DNA of 64,000 nucleotides from Enterovirga rhinocerotis (GCF_004363955.1 NZ_SNZR01000013.1:682001-746000); one strand, 5' to 3'. Counted from the stretch's first letter, positions 44,980-53,613 are shown. The notes: generated from the sequence alone by a model not told the origin. Program-made: numbers and translations.

Positions 44980-46746
44980 ATGGCCGAGACCACATCGCTC
45001 CCCGGTGAGGAGCTGACGGCGGAGCGGGCCAAGGCAGGCCAGCCGCCGATCGTCGCCGCGACCGGGCGCGACCGGGGGCAGGGGCCCTATCGGCGGCTCG
45101 TCCTGCGCGGCGCGACCGTCATCGACGGCACGGGGGCGCCGCCCATCGGGCCGGTCGACGTCGTGGTCGAGGACGGCCGCATCGTGCAGATGAAGAAGGT
45201 CGGCTCCTCCCTGTCGACCATCAAGGAGAAGCTGCGGCCGGCCGCGGGCGATCACGAGATCGACTGCCACGGCAAGTATCTCACGCCGGGCTTCGTCGAT
45301 TGCCACGCCCATTCCGGCGTCGCTTACCACGCGGCCAACGGCTGGGTTCCGCCGGTCGATTACGTCTACAAGCTTTGGCTCGCCCACGGCGTGACGACCG
45401 TCCGCGACATGGGCTCCTTCAACGGCCTCGGCTGGATGCAGGGCCAGAAGACGCTCGCGGCCGAGCACAAGATCGCCGCGCCCCGGCTCCTCGCCTATTG
45501 CTACTTCCCTGCCGTCAACGACATGCTGAAGACGATCCACACGCCGGAGGAGGCGCGGGCCTGGATCCGGGGCATCGCCGAGCGCGGTGCTGATGGCGTC
45601 AAGTTCTTCGGCGCCCCGCCGAACCTGATGCAGGCCGCGCTCGACGAATGCGGCAAGGTCGGCCTGCGCTCGGGCTGCCACCATGCCCAGATGGCCGTGA
45701 CCCGCATGAACGCGCTGACGACGGCCAAATGGGGCCTGACCAGCGCCGAGCATTATTACGGCCTGCCCGAGGCGCTCTACGAGGACCGCATCGTCCAGAA
45801 ATTCCCCTCCGACTACGACTATTCCGACGAATATTTCCGCTTCTCGGTCTCGGGCCAGATGTTCGCCCAGGCGGCGAAGCCGGGCTCGGCCAAGTGGGAG
45901 GAGACGCTCGACGCCTTCCTCGATCTCGGCTTCACCTTCGTGCCGACCTTCACGATCTACGACGCCAACCGCGACCTGATGCGCGCGCGCCAGGCCGATT
46001 GGCACAAGGAATACACCTGGAAGTCGATGTGGGAGTATTTCAAGCCGCAGCGCGGCGGCCACGGCTCCTACTGGTATCGCTGGTCCGTCCAGAACGAGAT
46101 CGAGTGGAAGGAGCAGTACCGGCTCTGGATGCAGTTCATCAACGACTACAAGAACCGGGGCGGGCGCGTCTGCACGGGCTCGGATTCGGGCTTCATCTTC
46201 CAGATCTACGGCTTCGGCTATATTCGCGAGCTGGAGCTTCTGCAGGAGGCCGGCTTCAATCCGCTCGAGGTCCTGCGCGCGGCGACGATCCAGGGCGCCG
46301 CGCTCTGCGGGCTCGACGAGGAGATCGGCTCGCTCGAGGTCGGCAAGCGCGCGGACATCCTCGTCCACGACGTCAATCCGCTGACGGATTTCAAGCTTCT
46401 CTACGGCACGGGCGCGCTGCGCCTCAACGAGGAGCGCAATACCGGCGAATACGTCCGGGGCCTGCGCTACACGATCGCGGACGGCGTCGTCTACGACACG
46501 GCCGAGCTCCTGGCCGACGTGCGCGCCCTCGTCGCGACGAGCTGGGAGGGCGAGGAGGCGAGCCAGGCGGTCGTCGCGCCCTCGCTCGCGCAGAGTTCGG
46601 ATCCCGTCGCGCAGCCGAAGGCCGCGAAGAAGGCCAAGGCTGCCGCGCCCAAGGCCGCGAAGGAGACCGCTGCGAAGAACGCCACGACCAAGAAGGCCGC
46701 ACCCGCCGCGAAGCCCCCCCGCATCCGCCGCGAGGCGGCCGAGTGA
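44980..46746 (+). CDS. Metal-dependent amidohydrolase with histone-H1-like C-terminal tail
   Basis: 588 aa from ATG 44980 with GGGAGGAA upstream. Amidohydrolase superfamily: LVLRGATVIDGTG at the N-terminal beta-sandwich, metal ligands H109 and H111 (VDCHAH), probable carbamylated or bridging K208 (GVKFFG), H234/H235, H258 and catalytic D402 (TGSDSG). The sandwich closes with LEVGKRADILVHDVNPL. Residues about 545-588 are Lys/Ala/Pro repeats (PKAAKKAKAAAPKAAK), unlike the enzyme family. It probably hydrolyses a cyclic or linear amide brought in by the ABC importer encoded just upstream. No signal peptide, so cytoplasmic. Confidence 0.9.
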   Translation: MAETTSLPGEELTAERAKAGQPPIVAATGRDRGQGPYRRLVLRGATVIDGTGAPPIGPVDVVVEDGRIVQMKKVGSSLSTIKEKLRPAAGDHEIDCHGKYLTPGFVDCHAHSGVAYHAANGWVPPVDYVYKLWLAHGVTTVRDMGSFNGLGWMQGQKTLAAEHKIAAPRLLAYCYFPAVNDMLKTIHTPEEARAWIRGIAERGADGVKFFGAPPNLMQAALDECGKVGLRSGCHHAQMAVTRMNALTTAKWGLTSAEHYYGLPEALYEDRIVQKFPSDYDYSDEYFRFSVSGQMFAQAAKPGSAKWEETLDAFLDLGFTFVPTFTIYDANRDLMRARQADWHKEYTWKSMWEYFKPQRGGHGSYWYRWSVQNEIEWKEQYRLWMQFINDYKNRGGRVCTGSDSGFIFQIYGFGYIRELELLQEAGFNPLEVLRAATIQGAALCGLDEEIGSLEVGKRADILVHDVNPLTDFKLLYGTGALRLNEERNTGEYVRGLRYTIADGVVYDTAELLADVRALVATSWEGEEASQAVVAPSLAQSSDPVAQPKAAKKAKAAAPKAAKETAAKNATTKKAAPAAKPPRIRREAAE

Positions 46747-46795
46747 GGGCATCGCGGCCCGGGGCTCGATGGGATCATCGGGGGCAAGATGCGGC

Positions 46796-46928
46796 CAGAT
46801 CCCTCCCCTCCGGGGGAGGGCGAGTCGGCGCCAGCCGACCGGGGTGGGGTGGCCCCGGCCGGGATGTCCCCACCCCGGCTCGAAGCTTCGCTTCGACTCG
46901 GCCCTCCCCTGCGGGGAGGGATCGGCGC
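46796..46928. repeat. Mosaic inverted repeat, type A relative
   Basis: GATCCCTCCCC at one end and GGGGAGGGATC at the other, with internal CGGGGTGGGG / CCCCACCCCG blocks and variable inner stems (GTCGG/CCGAC, TCGAAGC/GCTTCGA). Same plan as the element at 4384-4545. Lies between the amidohydrolase and the GTPase gene. Confidence 0.83.
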
Positions 46929-46957
46929 GTGCGCCGGACGACGTGCGCAGCTTCGTC

Positions 46958-47962
46958 ATGATCGCGCCCGGTCCCGAGTTCCTCGTCCTCACCGGCTTTC
47001 TCGGCTCGGGCAAGACGACGCTTCTGCGCGACTTCCTGACCAGGCCCGAGGCCGCCGACACGGCGATCATCGTCAACGAGGTGGGCGAGATCGGGCTCGA
47101 CGGCGCGCTGTTGCGGGAGGTCGGCGGCGACGTCGCCATGACGACCCTCGCCAATGGCTGCATCTGCTGTCAGATGGGCAGCGACCTCACGACGACGGTC
47201 GAGGCCCTCCTCGGCACCGAGCGGCCGGGCGACATCCCGCTCGCCCGGATCGTGCTGGAGACGAGCGGCCTGTCGAAACCCGGCCCGATCCTGCGCCAGC
47301 TCGCGAGCCTTGCGCAGCACCGGATGCGCGTCTCGGTCCTCGCCACCTACGATCCGACGCGGCCGCCCGAGATCCGCGATTTCGAGGAGGCCGCGGCGCA
47401 ATGGGCGGGGGCCCATCGCATCGTCGTCACGAAGGGGGACATGGTCTCCCCGAAGCGCTTCGCCGCCGCCTCCGGCGAGATCGGCGAAATCAACCCGCTC
47501 GCCGAGATCGTGGCGGAGGCGTCGCGCGAGCCGGCCGTCTCGGCCGCCTTCGCGCCGCCGAGGCCCGGTCCGGTCACGATGCCGGTGCCGATCGCCGGCA
47601 AGACGAGGCCGCACGAGCGGCTGACGAGCCTCCTCCTGCGCCAGGAGGACGTCGTCGCCTATGACGACCTCGCCGCCTGGCTCGACAATCTCGCGGGTTT
47701 CCTCGGCGAGCGGCTGCTGCGCATCAAGGGCCTCGTCCGCGTCCGCGAGAGCGAAGAGCCCATCCTCGTCCAGAGCGTCGGGACATTGTTCTCGCAGCCG
47801 CGCCTCTATCGCGGCGGCATGCCGGGGGACGGAGGGTTCCTCGTGGTGATCGCGCGGGACGCCGAAGCGGGCGAGATCGGGCGTGTCGAGCCCTCTCTGC
47901 CTTTCAGCCTATCCCGCGCGCCGGGGCGGGGCGGTCGCAGCCTCAGGGCCGAAGCCGTCTGA
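46958..47962 (+). CDS. COG0523 (CobW/P47K) family GTPase, putative metallochaperone
   Basis: 334 aa from ATG 46958. Walker A GFLGSGKTT (13-21), the metal motif C68-I-C70-C71, the ETSG loop and the guanine-specificity VVTKGD. A CobW C-terminal domain follows (LLRIKGLVRVRESEEPILVQ). Family members insert metals (Zn, Co, Fe) into target enzymes. Here the obvious candidate is the amidohydrolase encoded upstream, though a repeat of 133 bp lies between. Convergent with the DUF1622 gene. Confidence 0.9.
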   Translation: MIAPGPEFLVLTGFLGSGKTTLLRDFLTRPEAADTAIIVNEVGEIGLDGALLREVGGDVAMTTLANGCICCQMGSDLTTTVEALLGTERPGDIPLARIVLETSGLSKPGPILRQLASLAQHRMRVSVLATYDPTRPPEIRDFEEAAAQWAGAHRIVVTKGDMVSPKRFAAASGEIGEINPLAEIVAEASREPAVSAAFAPPRPGPVTMPVPIAGKTRPHERLTSLLLRQEDVVAYDDLAAWLDNLAGFLGERLLRIKGLVRVRESEEPILVQSVGTLFSQPRLYRGGMPGDGGFLVVIARDAEAGEIGRVEPSLPFSLSRAPGRGGRSLRAEAV

Positions 47963-47983
47963 CCGGGGCCGCTCCTTCCGCCG

Positions 47984-48000
47984 GACGGCTCGGCGCCGTC
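47984..48000. terminator. Short hairpin between convergent genes
   Basis: GACGGC, loop TCGGC, GCCGTC, between the GTPase stop and the DUF1622 stop. Short stem, so moderate support. Confidence 0.4.
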
Positions 48001-48001
48001 T

Positions 48002-48400
48002 TCAATCCGTGCGCGTCGCGCTGCCGCGTCCGCCTTCGGCGTTCCGATCCCGGAGCCTGCGCATCTCCTCCTGGTCACGCTCGAGGAAGTAGTTGAGGAA
48101 AGTTCGGATGGCCGCGATGGCGGCGAGTTTTCCGATCTCCTCCCAGCTCGGCGCGACCGAGGTCGCGATGATGTCCGCCGCGAGTTGGAAGGTCAGCCCT
48201 GCCACCAGCCAGCGCGAATAGCGCAGCCAGACGGCGCGGATTTCGTGCGGGCGTTCGGGCCAGGTCCACATCACTCGGCTGCCGCGGACGAAGCCCTCGA
48301 TCGTCCCGGCGGCGATGATGAGCAGGGCCATGAGTTCGATCGTCGGCACCACGATCGAGACGGCGGTTCTGAGCGAGTCGTGGAGCAGGGCGTGGATCAT
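48002..48400 (-). CDS. DUF1622 membrane protein
   Basis: 132 aa from ATG 48400. Two or three membrane segments: SIVVPTIELMALLIIAAGTI and the amphipathic LVAGLTFQLAADIIATSVAP, with EIGKLAAIAAIRTFLNYFLE close behind, which is the DUF1622 signature. C-terminus charged and soluble. A family of unknown function common in Proteobacteria. Confidence 0.88.
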   Translation of the reverse strand: MIHALLHDSLRTAVSIVVPTIELMALLIIAAGTIEGFVRGSRVMWTWPERPHEIRAVWLRYSRWLVAGLTFQLAADIIATSVAPSWEEIGKLAAIAAIRTFLNYFLERDQEEMRRLRDRNAEGGRGSATRTD

Positions 48401-48869
48401 GGCGCGACCCCGCAGGCCGACCGGCCCCTTGCGCCCGAACTCGAAGCGGCTTCGCGCGGATGCGTCATCGCAGGCTGACCTCCCCGTCCCTCGCGACGAT
48501 GCGATTAGCACGATGGGGGACGGAAACGGTACGGATAAGCACGTTCATGCTGCGCGACAACCGGAACCTGCCGGCCGATTTCGCCAAGGACATCCCGGCT
48601 GACGGGGCGCATCGCGTTATTTGGACCCGCATCGGCGAGGAAGATCCATGCTCAGCGGGCCGGCGGCGGAGACCGGGATCACCGCGGTCGGGTGCCGATG
48701 CGGCCTCTGGGCCATCTCGCCAGGATCTGCGTCGAGGCTTCGGCGAGAAGCCGTTGGACACCCTCCGCGCGCATCGACAGCCGTCGCCGGTCCTCGGGGA
48801 TGGGCCGGCCTCGATCCGCTGGGTCGTCCCGACGAGCGCGGCGATGCCGGCCGCCGGGACCGCGCCTCG
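48401..48869. other. 469-bp gap with possible decayed gene, minus strand
   Basis: No intact gene is supported. On the minus strand, 48868 to about 48795 reads AVPAAGIAALVGTTQRIEAG in the frame that follows the monooxygenase stop. One frame over, about 48795-48680 reads EDRRRLSMRAEGVQRLLAEA and on to a stop near 48677. Both stretches have the GC-rich third positions of real genes. Together they suggest the C-terminal remains of a gene with a frameshift. The part 48401-48670 holds nothing recognisable. Confidence 0.35.
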
Positions 48870-50501
48870 TCAGGTCAGGCTGAGCCCGCGATAATCGTCG
48901 GCCGCGACGTCGTCGCAGATCCTGCGATAGGTCGAGACGCCGCCGACATAGGGCATGAACACACGCGGCTTGCCCGGAATGTTCGCGCCGACATACCAGG
49001 AATTCGCCCTCGGATAGAGCGTCCCGTCGGCGACCTCGTTGACGTGCGCCACCCAGTTCTCCTCGGCGCCGGGGTCTGCGTCGATGCGCCGGACCTGCCG
49101 GTCCGAGGCGGATTTCAGCAGGTCGGCCACCCAGTCGATATGCTGCTCGATCGAGTGGATCATCTGGCTCTTCACGCCCGGGCTGCCGGGCCCGGTGACG
49201 ACGAACATGTTCGGGAAGCCCGCGACCATGATTCCGAGATAGGTCAGCGGGCCGCCGGCCCATTTCTCGGCGAGACGTTCGCCGTCGGCTCCCCGGATGT
49301 CGATTTCGCGCAGCGCGCCCGTCATGGCGTCGAACCCGGTCGCGAAGGCGATGGCGTCGAGTTCGTATTCGCGCTCGGTCGTCCGCACGCCCTTCGGCGT
49401 GATCTCCACAATCGGTGCCGCGCGGACGTCCACCAGGGAGACGTTGGGCCGGTTGTAGGTCTCGTAATAGCCGGTATCGAGGCACAGGCGCTTCGATCCG
49501 ATCGGGTGGTCGTCCGGCGTCAGCAGGGCCGCGATCTTCGGATCCTTGACGATGGTGCGGATCTTCTCACGCACGAATTCCGCCGCCGTCCTGTTCGCGT
49601 CCTCGTTGACGAGGAAATCCGTGTAGCAGGTCAGAAAGCCGATGCTGCCGCCCTGCTGCCAGAGCCGCTCGTAATTCCGCCGGCGCTCTTCATCCGACAC
49701 AGCGATCGCTGACTGGGTCGGCACGGGATATCCCGAGACGCCGAACCCGGTCTGGCGCGCCTCGTCGCGCCGGCGCCGATAGTCGCTCTTGAAGGCGCGC
49801 TCCCGCTCCGGGTCCATGGGGCCGTTCTGGGCGGGAAGGCTGAAATTCGCCGTGCGCTGGAAGACGGTCAGGTGCTCCGCATCCTGGGCGATCAGCGGGA
49901 TCATCTGGATGCCCGACGAGCCGGTGCCGACCACGCCGACCCGCTGGCCGGAGAAGTCGACCCCCTCGGCCGGCCACATGCCGCTGTGGTACCAGCGCCC
50001 CTCGAAGCTCTCGATGCCCTTGAAGTCCGGCACGCGAGGCGTCGACAGGTTGCCCGTCGCCATGACGCAGAAGCGAGCGGCGATGGTCTCGCCGGCTTCG
50101 GTCGTGAGCCGCCACTGATTGGCGGCCTTGTCGAAGGAGGCAGCGACGATCCGCGTATTCAGCTGCACGTGTCCGCGCAGGTCGAAGCGGTCCGCGACGT
50201 GGTTGATGTAGTCGAGGATCTGACCCTGCGTCGCGTAGCGTTCCGGCCAGTTCCAGTCCTGCTGGAGATCGTCGGAGAACGAATAGGAATATTCGAGGCT
50301 CTCGATATCGCAGCGGGCGCCCGGGTACTTGTTCCAGAACCAGGTGCCCCCGATCCCGCTGCCGGCCTCGAAGGCGCGCACCTCGAAGCCGAGCCCGCGA
50401 AGGCGATGAATGGCATACAGCCCTGCAAGCCCGCCGCCGACAATCGCGACATCCAGGGTGGTCGACGTTTGCGCGACACCCCGTTCCGCCTGTCCGCTCA
50501 T
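48870..50501 (-). CDS. Baeyer-Villiger flavin monooxygenase
   Basis: 543 aa from ATG 50501 with GGGAGGA six bases upstream. First Rossmann G22-GGLAG, BVMO fingerprint F166-EGRWYHSGMW-P177 (FxGxxxHxxxWP), second Rossmann GTGSSG (192-197), and ATGFDAMTG. FAD-containing, NADPH-dependent; inserts an oxygen next to a ketone to give an ester or lactone. Close to the cyclohexanone/phenylacetone monooxygenase type in length. It diverges from a GntR regulator and an HSL-type esterase gene, the classic partner for ketone breakdown. Substrate unknown. Confidence 0.92.
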   Translation of the reverse strand: MSGQAERGVAQTSTTLDVAIVGGGLAGLYAIHRLRGLGFEVRAFEAGSGIGGTWFWNKYPGARCDIESLEYSYSFSDDLQQDWNWPERYATQGQILDYINHVADRFDLRGHVQLNTRIVAASFDKAANQWRLTTEAGETIAARFCVMATGNLSTPRVPDFKGIESFEGRWYHSGMWPAEGVDFSGQRVGVVGTGSSGIQMIPLIAQDAEHLTVFQRTANFSLPAQNGPMDPERERAFKSDYRRRRDEARQTGFGVSGYPVPTQSAIAVSDEERRRNYERLWQQGGSIGFLTCYTDFLVNEDANRTAAEFVREKIRTIVKDPKIAALLTPDDHPIGSKRLCLDTGYYETYNRPNVSLVDVRAAPIVEITPKGVRTTEREYELDAIAFATGFDAMTGALREIDIRGADGERLAEKWAGGPLTYLGIMVAGFPNMFVVTGPGSPGVKSQMIHSIEQHIDWVADLLKSASDRQVRRIDADPGAEENWVAHVNEVADGTLYPRANSWYVGANIPGKPRVFMPYVGGVSTYRRICDDVAADDYRGLSLT

Positions 50502-50529
50502 CCGTATCCTCCCTAGGTGTTTTGTCCGG

Positions 50530-50557
50530 ACCATATTGGCGACCAGCAGATTGTCAA
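50530..50557 (-). promoter_or_regulatory. Sigma-70-type promoter of the Baeyer-Villiger gene
   Basis: Read on the minus strand, TTGACA (50557-50552) and TATGGT (50535-50530) are 16 bp apart, with the start codon 29 bases further. A good match for this organism type. Confidence 0.55.
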
Positions 50558-50568
50558 CCGTCGACGGT
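50557..50568. promoter_or_regulatory. 12-bp palindrome between divergent promoters, probable GntR operator
   Basis: ACCGTCGACGGT is a perfect dyad lying between two outward-facing TTGACA boxes (50557-50552 minus, 50582-50587 plus). A dimeric GntR repressor bound here would block both -35 regions at once. Confidence 0.55.
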
Positions 50569-50634
50569 CGTCGGAAGTCCGTTGACAAACCGGCGACGCT
50601 CGTCAGATGCTGAGGCGCGTCCTGAGGATGTTTC

Positions 50635-51474
50635 ATGTTCGTCATGCCGGAGATCGTTCGGTCTCCCAGCCTGGCCGAAAAGGCCAGACAAATGATCCAG
50701 GAGGCCATCTGGTCCGGCGAACTCGGCCCGGGCGTCCATCTCGTGGAAGCGACGTTGGCCGAGCAGTTTCACATCAGCCGCGGACCCTTCCGCGAGGCGC
50801 TGCGCACGCTCGCGGCGGACGGATTGGTCGAGTTCTATCCGGGACGCGGGGCCTTCGTGGTCGATACGACGCCGGAGCAGATGCAGGACATGATCATCCT
50901 GCGCGCGATGCTCGGCGGGATGGCCGCGCGCTATGTCACGGCGGAGGCAGATGCCGATCTCCTGCAGCGCCTGTCGGCATCGTACTCCAAGATGATGATT
51001 GCATCGGAGGCGGGAGACGAACGATCTTTCTTCGACGAGCATTGGCGATTCTATGAGATCCTGCACAGGTCTGCCAACGAGTTCATCTACCGATCCTGGA
51101 AGTCACTGTCCGGCCTGATCAACGTCTATTTCAGGCGCATGGGGCGCGAGCATCTGACGCAGAATCTGATCCTGCGGGATATCGAGTGCTTCCTGAAGCT
51201 CTTCCAGGCCGGCGATCCCGACGAGGCCGAGGCTGCGGTGCGCAGCGAGATGCTGCGGATGGGATTTGTCGTGCTCGACAAGCCGATCCCGCGGATGCTG
51301 CACAGCTACGTGACGCGGCGTGTCCTCGAGGACGGATCGCTCGTGGCTTACGATCCGGTGTCGGATTCGGTTGCCGGATCGGAACTTCAAACAAACAAAA
51401 CAAATCAAAACGAGGAAACGTGGGGGAATGACAGTACATCCGCAGATAAGAGCCGCTCTCGCCGCGCTGGCTGA
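50635..51474 (+). CDS. GntR family (FCD-like) transcriptional regulator
   Basis: 279 aa from ATG 50635 with GAGGA six bases upstream. Winged helix at 10-75 (SLAEKARQMIQEAIWSGELG, then LAEQFHISRGPFREALRTLA), and an all-helical FCD-type effector domain (about 85-225, with DEHWRFYEILHRSAN). It probably represses the divergent Baeyer-Villiger gene and its own operon until a pathway acid binds. The last 25 residues (TNKTNQNEETWG and on) are polar and run 47 bp into the next gene, which suggests a lost stop and a shifted C-terminus. Confidence 0.9.
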   Translation: MFVMPEIVRSPSLAEKARQMIQEAIWSGELGPGVHLVEATLAEQFHISRGPFREALRTLAADGLVEFYPGRGAFVVDTTPEQMQDMIILRAMLGGMAARYVTAEADADLLQRLSASYSKMMIASEAGDERSFFDEHWRFYEILHRSANEFIYRSWKSLSGLINVYFRRMGREHLTQNLILRDIECFLKLFQAGDPDEAEAAVRSEMLRMGFVVLDKPIPRMLHSYVTRRVLEDGSLVAYDPVSDSVAGSELQTNKTNQNEETWGNDSTSADKSRSRRAG

Positions 51475-52378
51475 GGCGAACCTTCCGGCGATCGAGACGC
51501 TCACGCCCGAGAGGGCGCGCGAGGTGTTCAACGCGATGTCGCGGGCGCGCGGCGGCACGCCCGCTCCGATCGCGAAGGCGGAAGACCATGTCGCCGAGGC
51601 GGAGGGCCTGAAGGTTCCGGTTCGGATCTACTGGCCGGAGGGCGTGGGGCCTCATCCCGCCTTCGTGTTCTTCCACGGGGGCGGGCACGTCATCGGCGAT
51701 GTCGAGACCCACGACAAGCTGGCGCGCAACCTCTGCGGCCTCTCGGGCGCTGTGGTCGTCTCCGTCGATTATCGCCTCGCTCCCGAGCATCGGTTCCCGG
51801 CCGCCATCGAGGACGGTTGGGCTGCCTATGAATGGGTGCGGCGGAGGGGAGCCGATCTCGGCATCGATCCAAGCCGCCTCGCCGTCGGGGGCGACAGTGC
51901 CGGAGGCAACATCGCCGCCGTCGTCGCGATCATGGCGCGCGATGCAGGCTACAGCGACATCCGCCTTCAGGTGCTCGTCTATCCGGTCGCCGACTTCACG
52001 TTCGGCCATGACAGCCATCGCCGCTTCGCCGAGGGCTACGGCATCCTCACGGCCGACGCGATGCGCTGGTTCCGGGATCACTATCTCTCGGCGCCCGACG
52101 ATGCGCGCGACTGGCGCGCCTCGCCGCTCTTCGCGAGCGATTTCGGCGGCCTGCCGGCCGCTTTCGTCGCCACGGCGGATTGCGACGTGCTGAGCGACGA
52201 GGGCACGGCCTATGCGGAGGCGCTGCGCGCTGCCGGAGCCGTCGTCGAGCATCGCGAGTACCGCGGGATGATCCACGGCTTCCTCGCGATGACGCCTGCG
52301 ATCGACGACGCCGCTCGCGCGCAGGCCGATGTCGCCGCGGCCTTGAAGGCCGCCTTTGCCCGGGAACCCGCATCCTGA
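51428..52378 (+). CDS. Alpha/beta-hydrolase, hormone-sensitive-lipase family esterase
   Basis: 316 aa from ATG 51428. HSL family motif H83-GGG86 for the oxyanion hole, G-D-S157-A-G-G nucleophile elbow, D253 (CDVLSDEG) and H283 (GMIHGF) complete the triad. Hydrolyses short esters. With the Baeyer-Villiger enzyme it would open the ester or lactone product. The start lies 47 bp inside the regulator gene; TRAP genes follow 65 bp downstream. Confidence 0.92.
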   Translation: MTVHPQIRAALAALAEANLPAIETLTPERAREVFNAMSRARGGTPAPIAKAEDHVAEAEGLKVPVRIYWPEGVGPHPAFVFFHGGGHVIGDVETHDKLARNLCGLSGAVVVSVDYRLAPEHRFPAAIEDGWAAYEWVRRRGADLGIDPSRLAVGGDSAGGNIAAVVAIMARDAGYSDIRLQVLVYPVADFTFGHDSHRRFAEGYGILTADAMRWFRDHYLSAPDDARDWRASPLFASDFGGLPAAFVATADCDVLSDEGTAYAEALRAAGAVVEHREYRGMIHGFLAMTPAIDDAARAQADVAAALKAAFAREPAS

Positions 52379-52443
52379 GGCGGTCGATCGGGCACAACGA
52401 AACGACGTCCGGAAAAATCCGGACGAAATCTGGGAGGGAACCT

Positions 52444-53544
52444 GTGTTGAAGACTTTGTTCGGGCGATCGACCGCGATCGCCGCCGCCTTCGCGGCCATC
52501 GTGATCGCCGCGCCCGTGAAGGCAGCCGAAAAGCTGATCTACGCCACCTATTTCTCGGACGTCTATTCCGCCAGCAAGACCGATTTGTGGTTCATGGCCG
52601 AAGTCGAGAAGCGCTCGAACGGCGAGATCACCTTCGAGAAGTACTGGAACCAGTCGCTGATGAGGGCGCCTGAGCTGTTCCCGGCCCTGCGCAGCGGCGC
52701 TGCCGACATCGTCGACGGTGCCCCGGCATCCTACAATGTCCGCGAATATCCGCTCGCCAACATCCTGATGCCGCTGACCTCGTCCAAGGCGGATGCGGTG
52801 ACACTCGCCTGGAACAAGCTCTACGCGCAGAACGCCGATTTCCGGAAGGAATTCGAAAGCCGGGGTGCCAAGGTCCTCTACGCCACGGCCTGGGCGGAGA
52901 ATTCGGCCTGGTCCCGGCGCCCGATCGCGAAGGTCGGAGATTTCAAGGGGCTGAAGGTTCGGGCCGTTCCCCCGATCGCCGAAGCCTATGCCGCCCTCGG
53001 CGCGACGCCGATCAGCATGACCTGGCCGGAAGGCCTCGAAGGATTGCAGCGCGGCGTCGTCGACGCGATGTCCGCGGCGCCCTTCGATTCCGGCGTCCTC
53101 GGCGGTGCTCCGGACGCGGCGAAGTATGGCAGCGATGTCGGCGGGATGGGGATCTTCTCCATGGCGACGGTCGCGATCAGCCTCGATCGCTACCGCAAGC
53201 TGAGCGAGAAGCACCGCAAGATCATCGACGAGGTGGCCGCCGAGGCACCGAAGAAGTCGATGGAGTTCAACGAAGCCAGCATCAATGGCGCCGTCGAGAA
53301 GCTTTGCGCGCGCAAGGACAAGGTCACGGTCAACGTGTTCCCGCCGGAGGAGGCCGAAAAGGTGCGCAAGGTCGCCTCGAGCCCGCTGCAGGAGGCCTGG
53401 ATCAAGCGGGCCAAGTCGGAGGCCAAGGTCGACGGCAAGGCGATGCTGGACGAGTTCCTGGGCTATGTGCGCGAGTTCGAGAAGACCTCGACCTACGTGC
53501 CGGGCTTCGAGCGCTACCTGAAGACCTGCGGCTCGAAGGGCTGA
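52444..53544 (+). CDS. TRAP transporter substrate-binding protein, DctP type
   Basis: 366 aa from GTG 52444, preceded by GGGAGGGAA. LFGRSTAIAAAFAAIVIAA with VKAA is a Sec signal. Mature part: YATYFSDVYSASKTDLWFMA, LFPALRSGAADIVDGAPASY and GLKVRAVPPIAEAYAALGAT, the DctP fold that clamps a carboxylate with a conserved Arg. The ligand is not readable; it is likely an acid of the surrounding pathway. An intercistronic hairpin follows. Confidence 0.92.
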   Translation: MLKTLFGRSTAIAAAFAAIVIAAPVKAAEKLIYATYFSDVYSASKTDLWFMAEVEKRSNGEITFEKYWNQSLMRAPELFPALRSGAADIVDGAPASYNVREYPLANILMPLTSSKADAVTLAWNKLYAQNADFRKEFESRGAKVLYATAWAENSAWSRRPIAKVGDFKGLKVRAVPPIAEAYAALGATPISMTWPEGLEGLQRGVVDAMSAAPFDSGVLGGAPDAAKYGSDVGGMGIFSMATVAISLDRYRKLSEKHRKIIDEVAAEAPKKSMEFNEASINGAVEKLCARKDKVTVNVFPPEEAEKVRKVASSPLQEAWIKRAKSEAKVDGKAMLDEFLGYVREFEKTSTYVPGFERYLKTCGSKG

Positions 53545-53557
53545 CGCCGTCTCATGG

Positions 53558-53584
53558 CCGGCGAGGGTGTCGAACCCTCGCCGG
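53558..53584 (+). repeat. Intercistronic hairpin between the TRAP binding-protein and small-permease genes
   Basis: CCGGCGAGGG, loop TGTCGAA, CCCTCGCCGG: a 10-bp perfect stem 13 bp after the binding-protein stop, without T-run. It probably protects the upstream mRNA or attenuates read-through, giving more binding protein than permease. Confidence 0.65.
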
Positions 53585-53613
53585 ATTCTCCTGATCGCAT
53601 CGAGGCAGACGCC

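Noticed and set aside
44050-47163. 1037-codon minus-strand open frame
   Set aside because: Antisense to the permease, amidohydrolase and GTPase genes, no domain, low-complexity charged composition.
48465-48761. 98-codon minus-strand frame in the gap before DUF1622
   Set aside because: No ribosome-binding site, Arg/Ser/Pro-rich throughout, and no resemblance to a known family. Kept only as part of the possible decayed-gene note.
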